Below are positions 1 through 13,100 of a stretch of DNA of 64,000 nucleotides, piece after piece. Both the position numbers and the translations under genes were made by a program. Position 1 is the first letter of the stretch; every line of letters starts with the position of its first letter. The notes beneath the pieces were generated by a model. That model did no database searches. It was not told the DNA's origin and was given only the letters and a program-made list of their open reading frames with translations. The DNA comes from Argopecten irradians (Eukaryota; Mollusca; Bivalvia; Pectinida; Pectinidae): positions 11,216,030-11,280,029 of the forward strand of contig NC_091147.1 of the NCBI RefSeq assembly GCF_041381155.1, written 5' to 3'.

Positions 1-1206
1 AAGAACATTTAGGAACTAAGGGTAATTTTAATCATGTTATACATGTACGTATAAGACCGTTACAAACTTTACATGTGTTAGATTTCACAAAATATTCAAA
101 AGTAATCAAAAGTAATTTCTGTAAACCCAGTGTATTAAATGTCTTAATGAAATGTACGTGTGGATTTAAGAGTGAGCATCTTTAGTGAGGGTATGTGCGG
201 TTTTTCTCATATGTTACGTCATGATATATATTTAATGAAAAAAAAAATTAAAAAAAGAAGTTTAAGATGTGAAAAGTTTACGTACGGCATACGAAACAGT
301 AATAAGTACCTAAAGAAAATCTATAAACAATGTGTAATACTATTATGTCAATAGTTCCACAATATGTGGACAAATACCAATGGAATGTTTCTTTCTTAAT
401 ACATTCATCTATATACAAAGTTAACGTTTAACATTATAAAATACATATATCAAAGAGAGTTTTCATGGTTCTCAGCAGATAATATATAAAAAACACGTTT
501 GGTAATTTTAACATAACTCGAATCTTCTTCTTGAAGTTCCATTTATACCTCCAAAGTTAATTGCACTCGCATTCGAGGTGGAGGGTAATCCTCGACACAA
601 AGTGAAAGTGAAAGTGCCCCGTTCAGTATTCATGTTAATTAAAAAACTCGTTTTGAACCTGATCTACAGAAAAATGCCGTCAATCAATAATAACATATCG
701 ATCGATTTTATTTAAGAAATTCCACTTTCTCTATTATGCTTGCTGCTATGTATGCAGTCTGTGAACCTTGGTATATTTCTATGTACACAGTACACTAAAC
801 ATATGACGAGAGCCTGCCGTGAAAGAACCACCTGTTTATTAATTGAAATTTCCATCATGTTCCTTTTTAATCAAAGTGACAATTTGAATTACATGTCCTT
901 ATAGGTTTCTACAGAGACTTTGCAAGACTACAAGAAAATTTAAGATTCCAAAACCATTAACCTCCTATCTAATTGTATAGTTATATTTTGTGACTGTTAT
1001 CTGATAACATGACATTGAAATTATGATTAAGTTGCCAATTGTCTGTTAATTAGGCTCAAGAATTGCTCGAGAAATTACATAATCAGTTAGAGTTATAATG
1101 GATATCGGTATTGATTTACGCTGTAGCGACAACTGCGTTTCAATATTGTTTTCTCTCAAAGTAACATTTTTGGTTGATTTCAATGTCAATAACAACGAAC
1201 CTTGAT
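1..1206. other. Intergenic, no gene seen
   Basis: AT-rich sequence with only short chance reading frames on both strands. It lies downstream of the minus-strand exonuclease gene, so its right part is presumably that gene's 3' UTR and flank. A TTTATT at 835-840 (AATAAA on the minus strand) is a possible poly(A) signal about 370 bases after the stop. Nothing else recognised. Confidence 0.4.
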
Positions 1207-2097
1207 TCATCGACGTTGTTGTTGAACTTTCCTACAAACACGACAAACCTGAGTGCCATTTCTCAATTGTTTGCTTCTGAATTCGTCCGTTGGGAACTTC
1301 CGTTGACATTTGGAGCACTTGGTGGATGCAAATGGAAAGCTCAAGGTGCCTTCTTCTGGTATGATATCCAGGGGAAGGCAAGCATTAAATTCGAATTTGT
1401 CGAAACGTCTCTCTTCCATAGCCCTCCATATGTCTGCATATTTCTCCGAGGCGACGGAAAGTCGAGGAAGGATCTCGTCAGATTCTTTTAGTTTCCTGTA
1501 CATAGGAAACATGGCGACAACATCAACGACACAATAGTCGATCAGAGTTTCCGAGAGAGGTCGAACTTTCCAAATCTCATAGTTATCCCTCAGTTCGTTG
1601 TTTCCCTTCTCTTTTTGCTTCAAAAGTTTTGCGTCGTAGACGTAGTTTTCCAGACAGCGTTTGTAGCCGTTGATATTTTCCACTTCCCAATCCCTGTCGC
1701 ATCTCTTGATCGACTGAGTTTGTGTCCGTCGCGGCCTGTTCTTTCTGCGATAGATGATGTCCAGGAGTTGTAGATCCAACACCCCTGTTATCTTCACCTT
1801 AAATTGGTGCCATAGACTGTCAGAATCCTGTCTGCAATCAAACATCAACTTCTCGATAGATTTACTCTCTAGAATTTCACGGAGGCCATTATCAAAAACA
1901 GACTGTCCAAGTTTGAAGACATCAAAGATAAAAACTTTCGTTTCAGTGGCAATTGTTAGGATTGTCAGTTGACCTTTCCTGCTCAGGTTGACCCCTTCAC
2001 AGTCAACGGCAATTAGCTTTCGGCTTTTGATTTCCGAAAATGCTGAAGCAATAGCACCTTTGTTGTCGATCAATGTATGGTCAGTCGGAGTCGCCAT
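1207..2097 (-). CDS. DEDDy 3'-5' exonuclease domain protein, EXD1/egalitarian-like
   Basis: A 296-residue protein encoded in one exon. The DnaQ-like exonuclease fold is shown by ExoI AVDCEG (Asp32, Glu34), ExoII MFDCRQDSDSL (Asp87) and ExoIII DYCVVDV (Tyr188, Asp192), so all four acidic residues and the catalytic tyrosine of a DEDDy nuclease are present. A C-terminal CxxC...CxxC pair (Cys261, 264, 285, 288) looks like a small zinc-binding module. The family includes EXD1 (piRNA pathway, often catalytically dead), egalitarian and WRN-type nucleases; the layout is closest to EXD1-like proteins, but I cannot place it firmly. I chose the ATG at 2097 although the frame is open to 2133, because the minus strand reads TTATTTTAG|AACCAAGAATGG just upstream. 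That is a good 3' splice site and suggests a spliced 5' UTR exon farther right. Substrate (RNA or DNA) is unknown; with intact catalytic residues, hydrolysis of nucleic acid 3' ends is expected. Confidence 0.8.
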   Translation of the reverse strand: MATPTDHTLIDNKGAIASAFSEIKSRKLIAVDCEGVNLSRKGQLTILTIATETKVFIFDVFKLGQSVFDNGLREILESKSIEKLMFDCRQDSDSLWHQFKVKITGVLDLQLLDIIYRRKNRPRRTQTQSIKRCDRDWEVENINGYKRCLENYVYDAKLLKQKEKGNNELRDNYEIWKVRPLSETLIDYCVVDVVAMFPMYRKLKESDEILPRLSVASEKYADIWRAMEERRFDKFEFNACLPLDIIPEEGTLSFPFASTKCSKCQRKFPTDEFRSKQLRNGTQVCRVCRKVQQQRR

Positions 2098-2107
2098 TCT
2101 TGGTTCT
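2098..2107 (-). promoter_or_regulatory. 3' splice site before the exonuclease start codon
   Basis: On the minus strand the sequence TTACGTTATTTTAG precedes AACCAAGAATGG. It reads as a pyrimidine-rich acceptor ending a 5' UTR intron 10 bases before the chosen ATG. The matching donor was not identified. Confidence 0.5.
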
Positions 2108-2553
2108 AAAATAACGTAAAATATCAATAGCATTTATGAGACTTTAATTTACAATACTATATAATTCTAATTTTACGCACAATCAAATGGAAAATAAAAG
2201 TTGACTTCTTTAATTGTGGTCGAGTCGACATAAGAGGAATACTTGATGCACTTTGAGTTGCTATATTCCAGGTTGTTCTAGTGTAACGAAAATCTCGTGA
2301 TTTTTTTAAAAATTGATAACATTAAAATTAATTTTCTAGCGAATGAAGTTGTCATATGAACTAACTATATTCTTACCATTTAGTTGACGAATTTAATTCA
2401 CTGACCACCATAATGTAATGCGAAATCGCAAAAATATCAACACCGCGAGAATTACCCGCCTTACGTGTGAAATGTTTATGAGTTTCCACAATTCATTATT
2501 TGCACATGACAGAGCTATCTTCCCTTGCGGGCAGGTACATTTTGTATTAATCA

Positions 2554-2561
2554 TGACGTCA
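2554..2561. promoter_or_regulatory. Palindromic CRE-type site TGACGTCA
   Basis: A perfect 8-bp CRE/ATF palindrome about 450 bp upstream of the exonuclease CDS, next to a locally CG-richer stretch (2440-2600). It could belong to that gene's promoter. One site alone is weak evidence. Confidence 0.35.
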
Positions 2562-2619
2562 TGTGTTTCCAAGCGTAACGTCACACTTTTTAGATAAAAC
2601 GACGTGAATTTCGCTGATA

Positions 2620-3367
2620 TAATCATGGCGTCTCAATTGATACTTACCCGTAAGGGAGTTTACTCTATGATATGCAAAGACGGAATAACAAAACATAAGA
2701 TCTATACCAGTGATGTCTGTCGATGTACGAAGTGTACACTTACATATGCATCTACCTTGCATAGCGAATGTACACAAAATAGACACACATAATTTTAACA
2801 TATCGGAAGGAAAATACTACATTTTATTGTGGTCTTGTTATATATAGTTCGCCCTCGCAATAGTAATATTAAGCACTTATACATACCTTGGTGAGATACA
2901 GAAGTCTCTTACGTCGGTTTTAACACTAATTGTTCAATAAACCCCAAAGTACGTCCTCTGAAGTCGTTTCACCTGTGTGACAGTAAATTACTAAAACAAA
3001 TAACGATATCCAATACACGGTTACACTACCCGGAAGTTAGTACTAAAAATAGAAATAATGTTTTCTGTAAACTTAGCACTTACAGAAAGATGAAAACGAT
3101 TTTTCTAATCATGCAGTTTCTATCAGTATTGATGTACAACTCGATAAGGTTGATAACTATCTCACGAGATATCGATATATGTGGAGTTATACCAACATGA
3201 TCATTGGCACAGTCAATAATCCATTTATCAGTAAGGGTTCCCGGAAGTGCACCTGCAGGTGCATTTACTCCGTAAACCAAATCGATATCTTTATCACTGA
3301 CTTCGAGGAACCATCTCGCTTCCCTGGTGCGATTACCCCGGTGTGTTTTTCGGTGTACGTAACATTT
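2620..3367. other. Intergenic, no gene seen
   Basis: Short frames only. An ATG in good context (ATCATGGCG at about 2622) opens a short plus-strand frame with a possible donor CCC|GTAAGG nearby, but no second exon was found, so no gene is called. Confidence 0.3.
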
Positions 3368-4060
3368 TTAATACAACGCGACTAGCGTTTGTATTAATGC
3401 TATCCGGTTTTCTATTGATGTGTAGGACTGTGTAGGACTTGCCCTACAATAACATCTAGTGGTGACCTCTTGAACCATCTCATTCATAAACTTCCCTATT
3501 CATTGAATAATATTCCTTTGGACCAATCAGTAGTCATGGGAAGACTGCCTTCTGATTGGTAGAATACACAGAGTGTGTATAGAATACACAGAGTGCTATA
3601 TGATACACAGCCCATCTAGGTCAACTGTTGCCTGCTGGTGACTCCTCTGTCCAACTTACATAATCTCTGTTAATGGTAATTCAAATTGGACTAACTATCT
3701 AAGGCTTATAGACATAAGAGTTTTAAAGTAAACTAATCATATGCCCTTTTTGTGTACTTTAAAATAATGTTTTTAAATGAATGTTAAACACAGATCTGAG
3801 GTAAAGGCAAAATAACTTATAAGGCTGCCCTCATATGTGCATGGTTTTACCATAATAAGTGTATGTGCAACATAAGAAACAAGAGTATATTAAGGATAAA
3901 AACTCATTGTAATGAAGACCTTTGTTTTCTTTGTGATTTTCATATAGGAACTTTAATTAAGAAAAATGTCAAACAAAACATGTATTTTCTGTGATCAGTT
4001 GAATGTTCTTGAAATAATTGATATTAAAGTCTTTATAATATGGTTTATATATTTTAATTT
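3368..4060 (+). repeat. Interspersed repeat unit, copy 1 of 3
   Basis: Begins with TACAACGCGACTAGCG inside a small inverted repeat (ATACAA...TTTGTAT), then shares with 5968-6610 the stretches TGTGTAGGACT, CTTGCCCTACAATRACAT and CTAGTGGTGACCTCTT, a GACCAATCA...TGATTGGT pair, and a closing AATTAAGAARAATGTCAAAC. No coding capacity. The type of element is not recognised. Confidence 0.65.
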
Positions 4061-5960
4061 TGGAAATTAATTTTATTTCATTCTATTTTTCTGTTTCTGC
4101 TGCGTTGTATTTGCAGTACTTTGAGTACTTTGATTACGATTTTAACGTTTCGAGTTCTGAAAGGCCAAGCTCCAAATCTTTTAAACTCCATGTAGTAACA
4201 AGTGTGATTGATATGATTTCTGTGATATTAATTTTAGTGTATTTAGTATGATTATACACAAATGTACTCATATACAATTACATTTGTAATCCGAGTCATA
4301 TTGTTCACTAGACTATTGTGTAAATGTGTAACGCTATATCAATAAATGTTCTTAGTATTATATTATTATCGGGATATAATTTGATATTTTCGCTTTAATA
4401 TCAAATTTATTTCGTTTTAAAGAAATGTACCGACCACATGTTGCTGGGTTGGGTTAGGTCCCAGATGATAGAGGATGTTTGGTTAGAGAATAATGACACA
4501 ATCCATCTTCTGAGTCATGGTGCTTTATTGTCTTTATATATGTACAAGTGTACATATAAGCATATCATCGTAGAAGCGTATAAGCGTAGAGTCTGTAACA
4601 AGATAAAACAAGACTCATTAAGTATAAGTTCACATTTCAATAATACATAATAACATAAGATTCAAATTAATCATACATACATACAAGATCCCTGTGTAGC
4701 CTACAGTATATCAACATCAGATTCACAATATATATGAATAACATCAGAGTTAATCTATTTATAAACTCTAGAGCAACTATTATAAATTAGACTTTACACT
4801 AATAGATATAGCTTCTGCTATCTATAATAAATACAAGGGGAGACAATCTGTTCCCTCTATAATCTAAAATCAGGGGAGATAATCTGTCTCCTCTATACCA
4901 TATAATATCAGGGGAGACAATTCGCCCCTTTTCAACTATACCATAAATTACTCTCGTCTAAGGGGAGATAATCTATCCACTTAGACACTACAACATATAA
5001 CACTATCAATGCATTTACTAACCTTATATTCTAATACAAATACGAAGACATACACATTATATAAATACACACCTCGCTCTGGGCCGACTCAATTACGCTT
5101 CGATCTATGTTACATTGTTTATTTTTCGACCCAGGGTCCTACACATGAATAAAATATACAATATCACAAAAAGGTCTAAACTTATAAAATATCTCCTTAT
5201 AAAACACTAATTTTCCATCTCTATGACGGTTATAATAGAGATCAATATATACATATTACTTTATATCAAATTGTCTATATAAATAGACAATTACTCTTAA
5301 ATTCAAATACATACTTATGCTTTTACACTTTCAAGTCAATTCAACTTATTCAAAAATAGTTTAATATATTCTGATAATTTTACCAAAATAAAGCAAATAA
5401 ATATAAATAATTTACTTTATGAACATTGCACAGGATATACAATATTAGTAAGAAATAGAAAAAGAAGACTTACAGAAGTAGAAGAATTTCCTCCTAGACA
5501 TATCCAAATTCCACAAAATGTCTGAGAGACCAAAACACACCTGCTCTCATTAAACTCTCTCTGTGAACTGTCCACAGACAAAGGAAAGTTCTCCAAAGAT
5601 AGAATTTTGGAGGGAAAGTTTGACCAATAAAAACACACATTATTATATCAATAAACCAATAAAATCAATAAAAACAATCAGCTGACCAGCCAGGTAAGTC
5701 ACCTGACTGGTACCTACCCACACCTATAACCAAAGAATGTGCTCATCCATCCATGCACTGATTTTTTTCTGTGTAATATACAGGTATACAGGTAAACAAG
5801 ACAGTGGCATATGGACAGTACTGGGACAACATATACATGTAGTGCCGGGGTGCAGCTTAACTTATAACTATACATAAATACACTAATACTAATTACATAA
5901 ACTAATTAGTTACTTAATTAATTACCCTGCCACACACACAATCAAAATCGACTTCTGATG
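4061..5960. other. AT-rich intergenic region with a short AGGGGAGATAA array
   Basis: No gene recognised. Around 4835-4975 the phrase AGGGGAGAYAATC recurs four times at 40-60 base spacing (4838, 4873, 4911, 4960), a weak tandem array. The rest is AT-rich with no clear structure. Confidence 0.4.
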
Positions 5961-5967
5961 TCTGTTT

Positions 5968-7110
5968 TTAATACAACGCGACTAGCGTTTGTATTAATGT
6001 TAAACGGTTTACCATGATGTGTAGGACTGAGTAGGACTTGCCCTACAATGACATCTAGTGGTGACCTCTTAAACCATATCATTCATAAACTTCCATTCAT
6101 AAAATCCCTATTTATTGACTAATATTCCTTTTGACCAATCAAAATGTTGCATTCCCTTTACTGCAGTATGCAGTCATGGGAAGCTTGCCTAATGATTGGT
6201 GGAATTCACACAGCCTCTGTAGAATATACACACACATACTCCCTAACTGTGTCTACATGTGTATACAGCATGTACCTACAATCTACACATGGTTGGGACT
6301 CCTCTGTCTAACTTACATAAACTGTTAATGATAATACAAATTGGAATTACTATAATAGACTTATAGACCTCAGAGTTAAAAAGTAAACAGTTCAGAGCTA
6401 CTTTCTGTGTACATTATAATAATTCTTTAAAATGATTATTTGATAAGGCTGCTCTCATGTGTGCATGGTTTTACCTACATCATAAGTGTGCAACAGGAGT
6501 CAAGAATGTAGGACAAAAGTTCTTTTTAATGAATATAAGACTTAAATGCTTTCTTTACTTTGAAATTGTTTATTTTATGTAGGGATTTTTAATTAAGAAG
6601 AATGTCAAACAATATTCCTTCGGACCAATCAAAATGTGGCATTCCCATTACTGCATTTGTGTGTATGCAGTCATGGGAAGCCTGCTTTCTGATTGGTGGA
6701 ATTCACACAGCCTCTGTGTAGAATATACACACACCTATTCTACATGTGTACACACGTACAACTTACATAAACACTGTTAATGACAATACAAATTGGAATT
6801 ACTTAAGGCTTACAGATCTTAGATTTAAATGTAAACTAATATGAGTTTCTTTCTGTGTACATTATAGTAATGTTTTAAAATGATTATTGATAAGGCTGCC
6901 CTCATGTGTGCATGGTTTCACTATACATACATAACTGTGCAACACAAGAGTCAAGAGTGTAGGACAAAAACTCATTTTTAATGAATATAAGACTTAAATG
7001 CTTTCTTTATTTTGAAATTGTTTAATTTATGTAGGAATTTTAATTAAGAAGAATGTCAAACAAAATATATACATTAGTTGAATATTCTTGAAATAATTGT
7101 AATTGTAAAA
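5968..7110 (+). repeat. Interspersed repeat unit, copies 2 and 3 in tandem
   Basis: Copy 2 (5968-6608) repeats the layout of 3368-4060. A third, 5'-shortened copy starts at AATATTCCTTCGGACC (about 6609), roughly 488 bases after the same phrase in copy 2 at about 6121, and ends near 7110. The shared GACCAATCAAAATGT and TTCTGATTGGTGGAATTCAC stretches and the similar tails show a tandem duplication within the element. No open frame of note. Confidence 0.65.
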
Positions 7111-9999
7111 GTCGGTCACCCGACCACCAGACATTAGACTGCTGATAGATATGCAAAACCTTCAATTAAACTTAATTTTCCAGGACCTACAGTATCTGTT
7201 TTCTGGAGAATGGGGCATCTGCCTAACAGGTTGACGTTTTCATATGGATATACTTCACACGGGATTATGCCACCAGTACATTTGTACAGTAGATTTATCA
7301 GACACTGTTAATATGACTATCCACCGACCTAACCGACCGAGTAATTCATCTTATATTGGGATTGGATGTATTTTTTTAACTTTCATAGCGGCTATGAATA
7401 GCGGAAGTCCGTGCCCACGCGCCTTAACGGTCACCTGAGATCTAGCTGGTACAGAATGTAACACAGATGTGTAAATGTTGCACCCATTAATCTCGTGAAC
7501 TCGGCCGTTGAGCAAATGTTTTAAAATTTACACGGTGAAAATTGTGACAAAAATGGCTCAAAGATGACAAAATGTCTAAATCTTTGGTAAAATAAAATAA
7601 GAAATTTGGAAACTTTTAAACAATCCGCTGACCAGCCAGTATCAGATATCAGTATGACCTTTAATCACGCATCACATCCGTGAATTCATGCAGAAGACGT
7701 TTTCCAACATTTTGATCTCGTCTGGCCTCCCTCCGTAGGATTAATCAACCAAATTACATTTAAGTGATATCTCAACATTATAACCAAGTTTTCTTTGACA
7801 ATTGAACAAATTATGCTTAAACATGTGGTTTCCCTATATAAGCTACACATAAATGACTTCCTCCCTTAACGTCCGAGGCCCCAGGACCACGAAATTCACA
7901 ACTTTTCTAACGTTACTTAAATCATTTTAATTTATGAACAGTATTAGATAACACTAATTCCGTGAATTGAGAAGATTTTTGAAATTTTATTCATTTTGAC
8001 CCCTTTTGGCCCCCGGGGGTCAGTCATGAATTTTTTGTTATGAATAATGATGATGTTAAAATGCTATCTCGGGGTAATAATTTTAAGCAACAAGGAATCT
8101 TTGAACAAATAAAATGTATATTGCATAAGAGTAAATCTGCCCCTCTTGAAAGAATCTGAAAATTCTGGGTTATGAAGTTCATAATTTCTATAAAGGGCCT
8201 TAATTATGACCGAATTATCAATGAAATGATATGCAGTTTTAATCTACCACATCTGTAAGTTAAACCACGGGATTTTTATCATTTATTCGCTTTTTTGGAC
8301 CCTCTCACAACCCCCTTAGGGGTGAGGCCATATAATTCATAATTTTGATTGGCGTTATGAAGGTTTGTGCAAAATGTAGATGAGTTTGCTAAACTGATGA
8401 AAATACAGATGACCAGGCACTATGTTATGGAATAACGCAGTGAATAATCTGTGTTGTAATCAGAATGTAAATTGAGACTTATATTTGGGTGACTTTAAAT
8501 GATTTATCGTAGTATATATTTTTGTAAGATTTGTTTCATGGCTTCGAGACGAAATTCATAAAATTTCAAATGAAATGAATACAAATTTAAGATACCTGCT
8601 ATCATAACATGCACCAATATACATTTCAAATAACTTCAACGCCAAAATGTACTACAAAAATCCAGCTAAGGTCTTTTTGTCCCTCTGTCCTCGAAACCCT
8701 TACGTCATGTCATTTTTCCTAAACATCACTTTATTGTTTCTGTCACAATGGATTTCCTTCTTGGCAAAGCAAATAGAAACCGTTCCATGTTATACTACAC
8801 TAGTGACATATGCAAAAATATTTAGGTGGTTTTTTTTTCGGAACTTTAAAAGGGACAATTCAGTCTAAGAGAACATTAAAATTTGTAAATATATCGGAAA
8901 AAACCCAGTTCTTATGGAAATTAGATCAGTCGGTTTTACTGTGATATGCCTGAAAAGCCCATGGTTGTGACATGTGTGTAGATGTTCAAACTCGCTCGCT
9001 GTCCGCCATTACACATTGTGGTCAAACTTCTTGTATGCCGAACCCTGTCCCTTGCTCGTAGAATAATGCAACTTTTGTCTACAACTGCTCAAATCGTTAT
9101 GACAGTAGTTTGTTTACCTTATTAGATGAATTATCTTGCCTAAAAATCATTTTATCACCTTGTCAGTGGTTATGTGGTTTATTTGTTTAACGTGCGTGAC
9201 TTTGGCTCGGGTATGGGTACAGCGTCTGTATTGTACCTGCTTAATCGTATTGATCAACGATTTGATATTTCAACGATATTAATTAAAATACTTAACAATG
9301 TCGTGGAATTTGTCAATGTTTTACGTTATATGTTTCATAAGAAATGTAGAACAATACATTTATGCTATATTTTGTTTCTTAGTTATATAAAAGAATTAGC
9401 CTGAGTGAATTGTCCCTTTAAACACGGTGAATATGATTATGATAATTTACTAAATATTTTCACCTTCCTTTTTTTGTGCACATAAAATCATGAAAGCAAA
9501 AGGCAACTAATAAGAAAAAGAAATGTATTCATAATCTAAAAATGGAATTTATATGTTTACTCAACAATTCGCGTCTACTGCTGAATTTTTATGTAAACTG
9601 TACATCGTTTTCTCATATTTTTGTTTTGGATGATACTGCGACACCACTGTCAGTTTTCAATGTCAATGGATGTAATGATTCATTTATACCAAAACAATTG
9701 TAATATGAAATCAAATATAATAAGTCCCGTTGAATAACATTTTGTGAATATTGTAAGGATAAAGATCGCCTCAGTACGCAGTCATCAATGGCAGTATCAA
9801 CTACACATGTAAACGACGAACGTTTTGGTGTGACAGCAGTCTGCAATCCCACGGACATAACACTGTGTTTTGAAAGCATCGATCCCTTTGTTGTCTACAT
9901 GGCTATAAGACATAAGTTCACAGTTGACCAAATTGTTTCTGTTTGGCCTTTGTTCTGTTTGTTGACGAAGAGATATTAACACATGATAGTGCGTCTCTT
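7111..9999. other. Intergenic and 3' flank of the reductase gene, no gene seen
   Basis: Only short frames. Near 7990-8340 phrases such as GACCCCTTTTGGCCCCC recall the internal units of the element at 52.6-54.5 kb, so a decayed fragment of that family may lie here. The stretch left of 9999 is the likely 3' UTR of the minus-strand reductase gene; no clear AATAAA on that strand was found close by. Confidence 0.35.
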
Positions 10000-10145
10000 T
10001 CAAACTGGAAGTCCTATCGCCACGAGTTTGCGCACCCACTCTGTCCGGGGAATACAGTCCAACATGAATTTGGCCACGTCCCTCCGAGGTATTTTTCTTA
10101 TGGCACCTTCTACATACTGTCCCTCAGCGGCCTTCACCTCCTTCC
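10000..10145 (-). CDS. BLVRB: Reductase exon 4 (terminal)
   Basis: Starts after CCTTGTTTACAG with a phase-1 join that makes Gly, and ends at the TGA at 10000-10002. It encodes 47 residues including RRDVAKFMLDC and the C-terminal VRKLVAIG strand typical of the family. Confidence 0.85.
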
Positions 10146-13100
10146 CTGTAAACAAGGAAGCAACTGTACACTGTTTATTTTTTGTATAAGCGCCGATTGA
10201 AATGTTGGGCAATACTTCTAGACCTATATCCTTTAAATCAATACTCTAACAATGAGACAAGAAAAACATATAAGCTTTATTACAATGTTACAATTTATTA
10301 ATGCAATGAAACATTTTGAATCACTGGAATATATATGACAGAGAGTAAAACCATTTATATTTAATCTTGCTTCGTCGCTAATATGGACGTGAGCTAATTA
10401 TTTGGTTTGAAACCAACAAAGGAGCACTTTAAATTCTGTCCATAAATGATCGTCAAAAGGAGATCTATATATCTATTTGCTTTATAAACAACGCTACTTC
10501 TTAAATAATCATCACTGAATTGCATCATGGACAAAAGACATTCGTGTGATATTTGCGGGATATTATTGTGCATGTCATTTTGACCCCCAATCAGGCAAAT
10601 TTTCAAAACTGTTATTATGTGACTGATCAAAAGCAAACTTTTTCTCTTTCTGGACGTGCAGTGACTTCAAATGTGACTGATCAAAAGCAAACTTTTTCTC
10701 TTTCTGGACGTGCAGTGACTTCAAATCAAATCATGCACAATGCCTCTCTACTTGGGACGTTATCGCAATCGTAATCTTTCTAGAGAATTTTCAAAACGAA
10801 TTAATTTCAAGTGCATTATCAATTGGTTTTATCATTTGAAGTTCTGCAGTTTTTTGAGAGATACGCCTAAAATACATATGTCCCTGATCAGCAGGTAGCA
10901 GATGATCGATTCAGGCACACTGTGCCCTTGTTTAATCTCAACTTTATCATATAAAGCAATACTCTACGTAGCACTTTGTAGGCATAGCAACATCAGATAT
11001 TATCCTAGTCGTGGATGATGATAGTCGAATTATTTGATTGGCCAATAAAGAATGTAGGAAGTGGGAAGGGGGAGTGTTAGCGATCGGTCAATTATTTCAT
11101 TAGTCAATAAAGGATGTGGGTTGAGTTTGGTGAACAGTCACCACAACTTGGTTGGTCGGTCAGTCCCGGAGGTTTGAGTTTGGTGAAAGGTCACTTACCA
11201 CTACTTGGTTGGTCGGTCAGTCCCGGAGGTTTGAGTTTGGTGAAAGGTCACTTACCACTACTTGGTTGGTCGGTCAGTCCCGGAGGTTTGAGTTTGGTGA
11301 AAGGTCACTTACCACTACTTGGTTGGTCGGTCAGTCCCGGAGGTTTGAGTTTTGGTGAAAGGTCACTTACCACTACTTGGTTGGTCGGTCAGTCCCGGAG
11401 GTTTGAGTTTGGTGAAAGGTCACTTACCACTACTTGGTTGGTCGGTCAGTCCCGGAGGTTTGACTTACCACTACTTGGCTGGTCGGTCAGTCCCGGAGGT
11501 TTGACTTACCACTACTTGGCTGGTCGGTCAGTCCCGGAGGTTTGACTTACCACTACTTGGCTGGTCGGTCAGTCCCGGAGGTTTGACCACTGTGTAGTCC
11601 AAGTCTGTACACTGTTGCTGTAGGTACTCCTCCATTACCGACATACTCTGTAATACACTGGACAGAATCACAGGGCGTATGACCCACTCAAATATCCACG
11701 GACCTCTGCTCTGTGCTGGAGAAGAAACCATTTCAATCTCACTAACACATATCATATGTTTACTTTTTGAAACTTTAATGCTCTATATGCATTTTAACTT
11801 TATTTTCCTTTAACATAAAACACAACATTACTGCTTCATAAACCTTGGCGTTTTATTGCACAATCTGATAAAAACGTAGATCCTCAATTGAACGGAGTGG
11901 TTATAAGGATCTGTGTTTTAATCAGATTGTTTATTGTAGTCCATTCTACCATTATACAAGGACGTAAACTTACCGAAACTTACAGGGATGGTAAAATATA
12001 CAACTCAAACCATTTTATCACATAACTAGCCCGGCCAGTCATGTCATTATACAAGTACTGACTTTTTGTAGGTTAATACGAGGAATTGTTAAACCTGAGA
12101 AAGGTGATATTCCTCAAGGCCGAAGGCCGAGGGAAATATCACCTTTCAAAGGTTTAACAATTCCTCGTATTAACCTACAGTGAACTGCGTTCAAGCGTCC
12201 GGATTAGACTCCTCCCTCAAATGTTGTAACATTCTGTTACGACAGCCAATGAAAACTCTTGGAAGTTGCCTCGATTGGTTAGACTGCATGTGGTGTAGCG
12301 CAAACAATGTTGACTTCAAAGGGATCTACTGATTTGACGTGATCACACCTTTGTACCAAAAAAATGTTAGCATACACTTGAGATAAAAAAAGGTTTCAGA
12401 CATGTTTTTTTAATTCAATCGTACCATATAACCATCGAAAGACAACAACATTATATATTGATAGTTTCGATAAACGTTCTCTGGAACATACACGGTTGTA
12501 GTTGTATATATAAGGCCAAAAAATATGTCTCTTTTCGGTTACATTGGCAAAAAATAGGGTCGGTAGGTAGAGATTTTTTTCAAGTTCAGATGCAATAGCG
12601 AGCTATTTACTAAACAGATATATGGCTCCTATTTATCAACAAAATGATTAAACATTAGTGTCTTTCACTCTTGACTCTTTATCAAACAATGAATAATTGG
12701 AGATTTGACTAAGAAAGATGGTATTAACAGATTAGATTGGCCTAGAGTAAAACTATTAATGGGATCCTTTAAGATAAAGAAACAAAAATTAGGGTCGGGG
12801 GTAAAAAATTGGGGTCGGTCGGGTAACCCTAAACAGACATGTTTTGTTTTTGGCCTAATGTAGATGTTTCATCCGGAAGCATCCTACCTCTAAATGTAAG
12901 CTTGTGAATATGTCGATTTCTATTCAAACCTGGATACGTTTGTGTTGTTCAAGAAGCATAATTTGACGTTTGGAATATACATGTATAAAGTAACGACTCT
13001 CTAGCTCATGTGATATCAAACAAAATAGTACTGTAAAGTTAAGATACCAAATACCATGACTATGGCTATATACATGTAGGTCATGACTTTATACATGCAT

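Noticed and set aside
11114-11545. 143-codon plus-strand frame of LGWSVSPGGL-type repeats
   Set aside because: Antisense reading of the exon-donor array of the reductase gene.
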